This document shows, in pieces, positions 10,312 to 21,256 of a stretch of 64,000 bases of DNA (the first letter of the stretch is position 1; the number at the start of each line of letters is the position of its first letter). Below the pieces are notes generated by a model, which worked only from the letters and a program-made list of their open reading frames with translations, ran no database searches and had not been told where the DNA came from. Made by a program: the position numbers and the translations under genes. This stretch comes from Brachyhypopomus gauderio (taxonomy: Eukaryota; Chordata; Actinopteri; Gymnotiformes; Hypopomidae), in assembly GCF_052324685.1 (NCBI RefSeq), contig NC_135228.1, forward strand, positions 16,405,611 through 16,469,610, in the 5' to 3' direction.

Positions 10312-11247
10312 GTGAGTGGTGAAACTCTCCTGTTTTTATTTTCACATTTGTAACAAACAAATTCCTTAGATTTGCTGTTGTTTTGAGTACATTCGTCTTC
10401 TGCATGATTTTTAATTTCTGAAGCTGAATAAATGGCTATAATATTCCAACCGTAAATTTACACAACTGAAGGAACTGGCACAAGAAATCAATTTCTGTGT
10501 TTATGGCACACAACTCAACATTTCATGTTCCAGGACCTCACAGAGATGTTATGTAGTGCTTTCTGTGGCTTTTTAAGGTGGACAATTATGGACTTTGACA
10601 TTTGAGGATAGCTAAAATCATTTTCATGATAAATAGGAATGTATAAAAAAAGTCCAGTTTGTAAATGTAAATTTTCTTCTTTTTAGTTGAACAATCTTGC
10701 CTAAGTATAATTTCTTTTTAATCTTCTGTAAATTGTATATGGATTTTGAGATGGGTCACAACATTGAAACAGATGGAAAGGCCCATGTCACAAAATAAAG
10801 TTAGAACGCACATTATCTATGCTCTATGGCATAAATATTAGACTGACACAAATTTTACCATCAATTTAAAGTTATAGTCTGCCAGTCGTGAGGTCAGCTG
10901 ACTTTACTGTAGTTCTCACAGTGTATGTTGTGTTAATCTTTCCTGGCTTTTGTCATATGTTGGATTTGTAAACACTAGTTATTAATACAGGATAAACTGA
11001 TATGTGTTGATTTTATATAAATATAAGACCATCTTCTGAGCTTTTACCATATTCTAACTTCTGGCCACAAAGACTTGACCAAAATGGACCCGGCAGCCAT
11101 GTGTCTCTGTAGCTGAGTAGCTATGGTAGCTGAGTAGCTCTGGTATTTCAGTATTTTGGGCATCTTTTAAGGTTTGAGGTGAGAGAGTGCTGTGTTCTGG
11201 CTGAGACATTTTGAAGAGGACTCTTATTGGTTATTCCCCTGGGGCAG
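10312..11247. other. AT-rich stretch before the minisatellite
   Basis: No gene, element or strong motif seen. It may be the first intron of efemp2 if the noncoding exon at 10200-10311 is real. Confidence 0.5.
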
Positions 11248-11433
11248 GCTGTGTTCCAGGCTGTGTTCCAGACTGTGTTCCAGACTGTGTTCCAGGCTGT
11301 GTTCCAGGCTGTGTTCCAGACTGTGTTCCAGGCTGTGTTCCAAACTGTGTTCCAGGCTGTGTTCCAGACTGTGTTCCAGGCTGTGTTCCAGACTGTGTTC
11401 CAGACTGTGTTCCAGGCTGTGTTCCAGGCTGTG
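11248..11433 (+). repeat. 12-bp minisatellite, 15.5 copies
   Basis: The unit is RCTGTGTTCCAG, almost perfect, with only the first base switching between G and A and one G-to-A change at the end of unit 8. Because 12 is a multiple of 3 and the unit has no stop, frames on both strands stay open across it and produce several spurious ORFs of CVPG/CVPD or AWNTVWNT type. Confidence 0.97.
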
Positions 11434-11852
11434 TCACCAGCAGCCAGGCTCCCGCCCCTACATATCAGAGGCCAATTCTCTTTTCTCACACCTTTTTAAG
11501 TGTTGTCTAGTTTTGACAAGGCCTTCCAGTACAGAGCTTCAAGATGATGGAGATGAAATTCCATCTGAACGGAGGCCATGCGTTGTTGTGTACAGAGCAT
11601 TTAAGCTTTGGAACTGTTCAATATTTAGCTACCAACGTTCATCTCTAAAATAAATGAATGACATCATATGCATATCTGCCATATTTAGTCTCTTTTGTCT
11701 TTTTATTATTCTAAGTCTTTCACTTTCTCAGTCTCTCCCCTGCCTGCTCTCTCTCTCTCTCACCATTCTTATCTTCACATCAAAAGGTGCTACAGCGAGA
11801 ACTGAACACCCCCTCACCTGTGCAGTCTCCTGTCTGTCTGACTGGCGTAAAC

Positions 11853-13094
11853 ATGAAGGCTGCTTACATGCAGTTATGGGCTGTCCTGCTCCTCACCTCT
11901 ACTTCTGAGGCTCAGTCGCCTGCTGAAAGCAACTCGTACACGGTAATGAACAGAAGCACAGTGTTCTTGTCATCTTAATTGTCTTCACATTTGAATTAGT
12001 TTCTTTTCCAGGTGTTGTTTTATAAATGTGCACATGCTTTCCACTTGATGGTCTGCAGTCTTTTCTTCCTTTCTGACATTTTGGGACGTGTTAGTCATGT
12101 CAGTCATGTCACAAGGCTAGATAAGATGACTAGGCCACCTAGATGTTTCAGTGTAACTGTTAATCATTGCAAACACACTATCTCTCAAGCTGCAGATGGT
12201 TTGTCAAAAAGTGTGTCCATTTCTTTTTCTCTGTCAGGAATGCACAGATGGCTATGAGTGGGATGCACAAACTCAACGCTGCAAAGGTGGGTGGCAGGTC
12301 ATGAGAGAGAGAGAAAAGCGATGTGATAAGATGATACATTACTAAAGGCTAATTACTATGAGATGGTGAAATGCCACTTCCTGTCCATGCCTATCACTCT
12401 TTGTGTGTGTTTCCAGTCTGACAAGAATTCCAGTGTGGAAGCTAAAACTACTCTCTCCTTCATCCCTTTGCCCTCAGACATAAACGAGTGTGAGACGATT
12501 GTTGAGGCTTGTCAAGGAGAGATGAAATGCTTTAACCATTATGGAGGTTACCTGTGTTTACCTCAATCTGCGTCCGTCATCACTGCTCCTGAACCCTCTG
12601 GCCAGCCACAGTCCAATCTTCCTGTGGAATCTAACGAACCGTTCAGTCCCTGTGCCATTGGCTATGAAGCTCAGGGGGAGGGTTGCATAGGTAAGAGAAA
12701 GAAAGAGAGAGAGAGAGAGAGAGAGAGTAAGAGTGTGAAAGAGAAAGAGAGAGAGAGAAAGAAAAGAAGCAATGAACAAACAAAAAACAATCTTGTCCAG
12801 GTCACTCCTGCAGAGATATAATGATAATGGAGAAAAAAATGTATACATAAAATTCCACTGTTGCCCACCTGGCTGTCTTTTTCCTTCAAGCTCAGGTCCT
12901 CTACCAGAGGCCTGGTACTGCACAGTATCTTAGCTGTTCACAGGACTGCACTCTTCTGGATGGAGATCTCTGATGTTGTTCCTGGGATCTGCTGGAGCCA
13001 CTCCCCCAGTTTGGGGATCACAGACCCTAGTGCTCCTATTACCACAGAAACCCTTTCACCCCTTCCAGATCTTTTCCAGCTCTTCTTTCAGCCC

Positions 13095-13147
<53 letters not shown>

Positions 13148-14470
13148 ATATCATATACTTTATACAGATGTGGATGAGTGTGAACTGGAAATGCATGATT
13201 GTCAGCCAAGTCAGCATTGCGTGAACACACTGGGCACCTACACCTGCCAGTGCTCTGATGGTTACAGTAAGATTGGCCTGGAGTGTGTGGGTGAGACAGA
13301 TGGCTTTTGTCCTATCCACAGCTTTTTTTCATTTACAGTATCCTTGTGTCACTATGTGTCTGTGCGCTAACCCTCCACCCTCCTGGTAGACATAGATGAG
13401 TGCAGGTATCGTTACTGCCAGCACCGCTGTGTCAACGTCCCTGGATCTTTCTCCTGCAAGTGTGAGCCAGGCTTCCAGCTGGCAGGGAACAACCGCTCCT
13501 GTGTGGGTGAGTTAGAGCCCCCTCGCCCATCGTCATCCACCAGAATCTACAGATATTTTAGAGCCATTGCCTACACTAAAATTTGTGCATTCACAAAGTT
13601 TTGACTGTTGCCCTGAAACCAATCAAAAACCACGTTATTTTCCGGTGTGGAATTACCGGAAAGAGTGACAGGCCCGTCTCTGTCTCTTCAGATGTGAATG
13701 AGTGTGATATGGGAGCACCGTGCCAACAGCGCTGTTATAACACTTACGGGACGTTCCTGTGTCGTTGTGAGCAGGGCTATGACCTGGGCCCTGACGGCGT
13801 CTCATGCAACGGTAAGAGTTGCTTCTTCTTCAGCCGTTCATCTTTAAAATGTGAATGTCCAAACCTGCGTGCAAGAGAATACAACATATGTGTGGGATTT
13901 TGGAATTTCTTTCCTTCTGCTACTTTTTAGAATGTATCTATCTTTCATTATGTATTTCTGTTCTATATCTTTGTCTGCAGATGTGGATGAATGCAGCTTT
14001 TCAAGGAACCTGTGCCAGTACCAGTGTGTGAATGAGCCAGGCGGGTTCTCCTGTGAGTGTCCGCAGGGCTACCAGCTTCAGGGCACATGGCTCTGCCAGG
14101 GTGAGACTTTATTTCGATGCGTGAGGTCACATCTACTGCCCTTAGTCCAGGAATACAGTCCCTTTCCACATCATGACAGTAGATGCCCATTTTTATCATT
14201 GGAAATGGTGACTCATCAAGATTCAAAAAAAGAGCAAAGCTATCCTCACCCTTGCTTATGCAATCGGCCAGATTCCCTGCATTAACACTTCATTGTCTTT
14301 TTTGTGACTCTGCTGTCTGTGTGTAGATGTGAATGAGTGTGAGTCAGGCAGCCACCAGTGTGCGGATGGACAGAAATGTGTGAACGTCCATGGAGGATAC
14401 CAGTGTGTGGAGTCCAATCACTGCCAGGACCCATACATCCAAGTCTCAGAGAAGTAAGTGGCATATTCGG

Positions 14471-14561
<91 letters not shown>

Positions 14562-14682
14562 CATGTTTTTTTTCTCAATTTAAGTATTTTTTTCTCAGTT
14601 TAAACTTGGCTAAACTGAGGTCACAGAGACCAGACTGGAAGCCTCCCATCTGTGAATGTGACCAGAGAAAATGTATCTTGCA

Positions 14683-14739
<57 letters not shown>

Positions 14740-15206
14740 GCCGCTGTGTGTGCCCGACAGTGAAACCAGAGTGTCAAGATCTGCCCTTCTACATCGTATA
14801 TCGATACATGAGCATCACGTCTGAGCGCTCGGTGCCCTCCGATATCTTCCAGATCCAGGCCACCAGCGTGTATCCCGGAGCCTACAACACCTTCCGCATC
14901 CGCTCCGGGGACGACGGCGGACAGTTCTACATTCGAGTGGGTACCGGTGTCTCTGAGAATCTCATTCTGCACAGAACACACAGAACACTTTCACCTGAAT
15001 AGTGTCCACAACACTGATGAACTGATTTCTGTTTGTTGTCTCAGCAAATCAACAATGTCAGTGCCATGCTGGTGTTAGCCCAGACAGTGACGGGACCCAA
15101 AGAGTTTGTCCTGGACCTGGAGATGGTGTCTGTCAATCCCCTCCTGAGCTACGAGAGCAGCTCTGCCCTACGCCTCTCCATTCATGTGGGGCCATATATC
15201 TTCTAG
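11853..15206 (+). CDS. efemp2: Fibulin-4 (EGF-containing fibulin-like extracellular matrix protein 2)
   Basis: Ten coding exons: 11853-11942, 12238-12286, 12478-12690, 13168-13290, 13390-13506, 13692-13811, 13981-14100, 14327-14453, 14741-14936 and 15045-15206, giving 438 residues (human 443). A signal peptide ([20 protein letters not shown]) precedes [12 protein letters not shown]. Exon 3 holds the atypical first calcium-binding EGF module with its inserted linker; exons 4-8 each encode one module starting D-[VI]-[DN]-E-C. Exons 9-10 form the fibulin C-terminal domain, ending HVGPYIF. N-glycosylation motifs NRS and NVS are present. The secreted protein helps elastic-fibre assembly and lysyl oxidase recruitment (family knowledge). 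All modules keep six cysteines and phase-1 borders. Microsatellites sit next to several exons. Paralogue (a or b) not decided. Confidence 0.96.
12696..12760 (+). repeat. (GA)n low-complexity run after efemp2 exon 3 donor
   Basis: Purine run beginning a few bases after the donor at 12691. Confidence 0.9.
13097..13146 (+). repeat. (TG)n microsatellite before efemp2 exon 4
   Basis: About 25 TG units ending 21 bases before the exon 4 start at 13168. Confidence 0.95.
14472..14559 (+). repeat. (CA)n microsatellite after efemp2 exon 8 donor
   Basis: About 43 CA units beginning 18 bases after the donor at 14454. Confidence 0.95.
14692..14738 (+). repeat. (CT)n forming the polypyrimidine tract of efemp2 exon 9
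   Basis: About 23 CT units end directly at the cag acceptor (14738-14740). Confidence 0.95.
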
Positions 15207-15806
15207 AGGGTGCAGGAGCACATAAGGTGCATGGTAAGGTGTTGGGACAGTTGATGGGGCTTTGATGAGAGAAACTGTTCCTGAGTTGAATGTACTAGCA
15301 AACCTGTAAAAAAAAAGTTTTTCACTTGTATGACTTATTTTAACCTGTGACTGTGAACTTATTCTGCAAGGTGATAAACCACTGGTACATTAATTTTTCT
15401 CACTTTCTTCTAGATTCACACATTGAGTATATTTACACACAGTAAAACTCAGGTATTTTATTAATTCATTCACAATTAACTCTTAGGGAGTACTTTAAAC
15501 ATTGCAGACAATTTAATTAAGAACAAATCATTTTACTCTGGAGGTTTCTATATGTTGCTAATATTTTTGGAGATTTGTAAAGAGAAATGTTTAATGTAGA
15601 TTTGGGTGAATGCATCAGTGTGTGTAATACTGCAGCACTGGTTAATCCAAGACTTATGATGCATTATAAATAACTTGTTTAATATAATTGTTCCAAAGAC
15701 ATCAGTACATCTTATAGAGTCTACATGCTGTCTTCATAGTAATGCCAAAGGACAGACTTACTATTTTGTTCTAATGAGAATAGTGAATCCCATTTTTCCT
15801 AATGAC

Positions 15807-15812
15807 AATAAA
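15807..15812 (+). terminator. Candidate efemp2 polyadenylation signal
   Basis: AATAAA 600 bases after the stop; a second AATAAA is at 15929-15934. Confidence 0.5.
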
Positions 15813-16531
15813 GCATCATCTAGAGTTTGTGCCAGTGTCTGTGTCTCCTCTATGTGTCCCACATACATTTACATTTAACCTAATTTCCTCTTTGTTCTCC
15901 TTCTTATGTTGCTAATAGTGGCTCTTGAAATAAATGTATGCAACATGCCCTCTTTTCCTGCTTAGAATTTAATTAAAATCATTTTAAACTGCTGGTTCTT
16001 AAGGTCCAGGTAGGTCCTGAGTACCTGGTTACTGGCCTGGCTAAATTAAACAGGTTAGCCAAGCCTGCTCTGAGGTTCAGGTGTCTATACAAAAGCAAGC
16101 TACTATGTCAGTGTGGTCTACCTGTGTGCATGTTGAGATATACTGACTGCATTAATCAGATGCCTCCACAGGGTGACAGTGTAACACAAACACAAACTGT
16201 GAGAAATATGTGTGAGATGAGAGATGTATATAGTAGCATGGCTGACAAGATTGAACTACAGGTTACAGGAATCTTTAGAATACTTTAGAATTTTTAATTA
16301 TGTTAAGTAACAATTTGTTTGCTATTTTAAAGTATGTGGTTATGATGTAAAAAAATAAAAATAAATCAGTTAAATGATGTCCAGTTGAATTTGAATAAGA
16401 AACTGTATTAAAGTTATTTGAAAATGTTCATGCTTGCTGTTAACTTAGTATGAACAGTATGAGAGAAGGACAAAGGTTTTGAATACTTTATCCTGCATGT
16501 GTGTGTGTTTGAATATATGCTGTATGTATGC

Positions 16532-16533
16532 AG

Positions 16534-16596
<63 letters not shown>
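16532..16596 (+). repeat. (TG)n microsatellite
   Basis: About 32 TG units in the efemp2-npas4 gap. Confidence 0.95.
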
Positions 16597-16598
<2 letters not shown>

Positions 16599-18483
16599 AT
16601 GGGATAGTACTGGTTACGTTCTGCCCTGTGGATTTCCAGCAGGGAGTAGATGAGCTCATTCATGACTGGCGCTGGCACACAGGGGCTTGTGGGTAGAGCA
16701 GCAGATGGGTGTAGGTGGGACGTAGTGTAGAGTGAAGCCCTGGCCATGACAGCCTGTGGCACATGTGACTTACAGGGTAAAGCAAACCTCCAGAGCATCT
16801 CAGAGCCTCCCTTGTGTGCCCTCACCCGTCTCCTTAAATGCCCTTTCAATATGTTTGACTGAAAGCCGTCTTTTAAGGCGTCCTTTGTCTTTATTAAGTA
16901 CTGAGCAATTTCTAATATGTTTGCTACACATTGCAACAGTAAAAGCCTACATTTCCAGTGCTTGACTCATGCCAATACATGAACATGAAGGCTAGGTTGA
17001 ACCCACTTGGTTTTAGTGTAGTAATAATTACTTAACCACAGTAATCTCATGCTATGAGTATTTTTGTTGTTATTTATCATATAAAACAACAACTAGAATA
17101 GCATACAAATAACTAGAATGGCACAAACTGAGGGAACTATTCCATTCCAAATTTAGTAAAGCCCTATTTAAATCTGCCATTGTTTTAATCAGCTTAAAAA
17201 GGCTCCGACTCTGTTTGTGTGGGAATAACGAGGTAATTTTGAGATAGGTCAGCCTTGCAGTCACTTCCTTACCACCCCCTCCAAATACACGTCACAATCA
17301 GGCTATTAGCAACTACCACCGACAGGCATGAGTTGGGTAATTGACAGATTAACAACTGTAAGCACACATAGTAACCGAGTAACCGTGCACGAGGAATTGC
17401 ATCAGTCGGTATAGAGCACTGAAATAGTGTGTGTGAAGAAAATGGCTGCCATGCTAATGTTTATGAGAGGTTTCTTTGACCTTTCAAAGTTCTTCTTCTG
17501 AATCTGTCAAGCAAATGTGCGCCATTCTTTTCACAGAACACATGGTGTAGTAATGTGCAGACCTGTAGTGGAATGGGCTTGGCCCGAGTGAGGGGGCGGT
17601 GGTTATATAAATTCTAAACTCTTTGGGTTATGTAAACATGCACACAGCACAAGGGTCTGAACCTTGTGGTCATAATAAGAACCTATATCCCCTCTGTCTT
17701 CCTACCACTGCATTGTCGGAACGCCACATTCTGTTCTAGTCATTAAAAAAAAGGTTAAATATTGCTAAGATTTGTGTACAGGATTCATGCTGTGTCATTG
17801 AAAAGAATCTCTCCTCACAGCTCTCACAATGAATGAATTTTGTTACTAAGTTACGGCAATTCTGTTGCCATGGCTGCGTGTAAAGTCAAGCATCAGCTTC
17901 AAGCATACACTATCAAAACAAAAACTCAAATAAATGGAGGAGAAGGAAGACAGACAGATATGTTTTAGATAGAGGATCTTAGTTATTGTGCTGATCATTG
18001 GTTTTTGCCTCAATTTGTGTTATTGCCTACAAGCATCTGACTGTTGAAATGTAATAGTCCACTCTGTCCATCCTCTCTTTGGGACACTCTTATGGAATTT
18101 CACTGCTATCATTTTCTCTTCAGAGAGACATAAGATATTAGCTCGGCTCCCAGCAACCACACATTTATATTTGAACTGAAGCTGTAATTGTACAACCAAC
18201 CTGTGAGAAAGTTAAGTGTCTTTGCAGTAGACTACAGCCTAGCCAGTTTCATTCAGCCATAGCTCGTCAACAGTGTTGGCACAGATGCTGAGAGGCTTTT
18301 CGTACTATGAACCCATGCGGCTTTCTGCAGGTGCACAGATGATGTGTTAAGGACATTAGTCATCTTCTGTGACTGGAGGTGCTGCATCAGTCAGCAGCTG
18401 AGGGAAGGCATCGCCCGCCATTTTGTCTTCAGCAGATGGCCACACCACCCACATAGTAAACAAAAACACTTCAGTGGGAGCAC

Positions 18484-18508
18484 GGGGGAGGGGGGAGGGG
18501 GGGGGGGG
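18484..18508 (+). repeat. G-run with quadruplex potential
   Basis: Groups of 5, 6 and 12 or more guanines separated by single adenines (25 bases); fits a G-quadruplex pattern on the plus strand. Confidence 0.7.
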
Positions 18509-20858
18509 CGCACTCCTTTTCTACAGAATTCTCCTCCCAGGGCCAAGTCCGCAGAGGATCCAGCAGAACTTTTTTGTTGACTGTCAGCCACATCTCGCGA
18601 TACATCAGGCAGCTTTTTATGTTTTGATACCCGGTTCCTCATCTTGGTCCCCATTTCCCATACCAGGCCTTCAATTTTCCTTCATTTTACTCAAAATATA
18701 CTTGATTTTCTTCATAAGGTAAAACTGTGATGCTGTTATTTGTTCAGTAATGAACATAATGGAGCCTGGACAAGAAATGACCAGTATTACTGATGCAGTG
18801 AAGCACGAACAGGAAGACCTAACCTCTACACAAATTGACATATGAACTTTGGATAAAGACATGAAAGGAACAGAGTTTTTAAAAAGCCCATAAAGCTACG
18901 AGAAGTTTAATGAACAAATGCACGGGCATCTGATTTCTTGCTTCTTTTATATACTTTTTGTGTAGCTTTATACTCTATAAATATTGGTCTGCTTAAAAGT
19001 TACTTTATAAAAATAAAGAGCAGAGAGTTTTGAGTTAAATTCTAAAAATAACCCTAGCCACTAAGAAGTAAAGAGAGGCAAGGTTGTCGTGTGGATGAGC
19101 TTTCAGCAGAAGGATCGAGGAGGGGGGGGGATCGTGGAGGCATTCACTCTCCTCACCTAATCACTGGTATTGTGATTTCAATCTTCAGACACATGCACAC
19201 ACATATATATACTCACACTGAAAAACATACATGTGAGTGCTTAAACATACACATATTGAAATGCCAAACTCGCATATACAGACACCCTTTATGCATTTTT
19301 ATACGATAACAGATGTTAAAATAATAACTAATTTAGCAGAAGCAATGCACAGGTAATGAAGTGCGCCACATCACGTCTTTTGCTTGGAGCTGGCAGTAAT
19401 GTTCAAACTCTATGACATGTCATTATGTCAAAAACAGTAACTTTTTTTGGATATGTATTTATTAAACTGAATGGGATACGAAAGTGTTCCAGTAAGACCC
19501 AGCAAGCCTACAGTGGGAGAAAGGAGACAGGACCTTCACCAGGCTTCTTCCATCTTGTCCTGCGTTTGTGTGGGAGAGTTGCCAAGCAACAGATTGTCAT
19601 TCTTTCAGGGAATAAAGTAAAGACCTTGATTTTCTTGGTTTAAAAATATACAGGAACAAAAAGAAGGAGAAGCTATAAAACCAGACAAGTGTCCTTCATT
19701 TTGAACACAAATGCCTCTCTAATGCACACACGCATGCTTTGAGCACTCGGTTGTGTAAGAACACAATCGCCCTCATATTTCACAGTAATTCAGATGAGGT
19801 GTCCTGCACCTCTTCATCAGTGTTCTCTGTGTGCTCTAAATATGCTGTAGATGACACAAGGGAACCTCACATGTTCTCAGTTATATTTATCAAGTGATGA
19901 TCCATACACTTATACTTCAGACCATCTCAAACCATCTGTGCTTGCAACTAGAAGACTACTCATTATGACAAAGTGCACTTCTATTAATTTCAACATTCGT
20001 TAAAAAGAAATCGAACTTTCGAAAAAAAAACCTAAATATAACTTCTATTCTGTGTTACATTATGCTTAAATAAACAAAAAATATTTACGTTTCACTTTAA
20101 ATCACTGGAGAAATTGAGAACTATTTATCACAGCTTAATGCAAGCATTAAGGCCATGACAAATAGAATTTAGGCTACTGCTCTCGTTTACACGCCACGCT
20201 GGTATTTGGAATACTTTGGAATCTTGCGTTGACTTCAAATGCAACAGAGCCGGGCTTTCTATTTCTGTTTAGTTAGATTTGTCACTTGTGTTAAGGCTTT
20301 CGATGCAAGTCTCGCTAATCCGTGGTAACTGTTAAATATACACCGTATGCTGCAGACAATCACGCTGTGTGGGGGTAAAGTCGTGCGATAAAATCACTTC
20401 TTTTCTTTAGCGTGGTGGTTTATTGTTTATTTTATTTCTGTGTAAATGTGTGCAGTGGGAGTGGTGGGTAGACGCAGTGGATGTAACGTCGTGAGGTAAC
20501 AACCTCCTACTAGTACCACTACCTGTAATATAACCACAGCGTCCACTGTACCATATCTTGGCCTCACGACAGGACAGTTGAAAAGATCGCGTATCTAATT
20601 TCTGCCTATCTATACGTTCGTGAATGACTAAAGAAACAAGATTTCTTTTTTAAAATAGAAGAAAGTTATCAGCAAGTGCAGATGATCGCTCAGGTGCAAA
20701 TTTGAATTGTGACAGTGCCGCTGCAGATTCATAACAGAAGCTCTTGCACAAGCGCGCGATGGGACACAACGTTAAAACCGCCACCCTCGCCCCACACCTC
20801 CTTGGTTTGGTTTTGCCCAAATTGGGCTCTCTGCGTTGAAGGGGTTCCCATATCAATG

Positions 20859-20964
20859 TTACGTCATCACCAGGGAGCCAAAGTAGCAGATACACAGATC
20901 CATGCGGGAACTGATTCGGATGTATCAGTACACGCCCCCCTTCAGGCTTTATCTCTATATAAAG
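20859..20964 (+). promoter_or_regulatory. npas4 core promoter: CRE and TATA box
   Basis: A CRE-type site TTACGTCA (20859-20866) lies about 90 bases upstream of a consensus TATA box TATATAAAG (20956-20964). Transcription would start near 20990, giving a leader of about 270 bases to the ATG at 21257. CREs in the proximal promoter fit the known calcium/CREB control of NPAS4; use here is inferred. Confidence 0.65.
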
Positions 20965-21256
20965 GGCACGGATGGACCGTTTTTTACCAGAACCTACATA
21001 ACAGACAGAAGAAGAGGCATATTGCTCATCATTAACTAACCCTTCGGTGTTATCGCAAGAAAAAGGAAAACAAACAACTCAGCGAGGAAAATGTTACTTC
21101 CTTAAAAGTTATTTTCTTTATCACGTCAGGCTTCACAACCGTTGTCCCAATGATTAAGCAGACATCACTACAATCCCTGTAAGCAGTCCCTGAAATTACA
21201 GTTTGCTTCCTGTCGCTTATCGGCAGCTATTGAGTCCACCTGTAGCTAACGAGAAA

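Larger units (their letters stand above)
15935..20850. other. Intergenic, efemp2 to npas4
   Basis: No coding gene recognised. A (GT)n run lies at 16532-16596 and a G-rich tract at 18484-18508. The minus-strand open frame over 16597-16936 is about 110 codons of mixed composition without a recognised family; it runs into the microsatellite. The rest appears to be unique AT-rich DNA that may hold npas4 enhancers, but nothing in it is diagnostic. Confidence 0.55.

Noticed and set aside
11148..11653. Long frames on both strands with CVPGCVPD, AWNTVWNT or LCSRLCSR repeats
   Set aside because: All are translations of the 12-bp stop-free minisatellite, open in several frames at once, without splice or start support.
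16445..16936. Minus-strand 163-codon frame between efemp2 and npas4
   Set aside because: A third of it is the CA microsatellite, and the rest has no recognised domain or convincing start; kept only as a remark in the intergenic entry.
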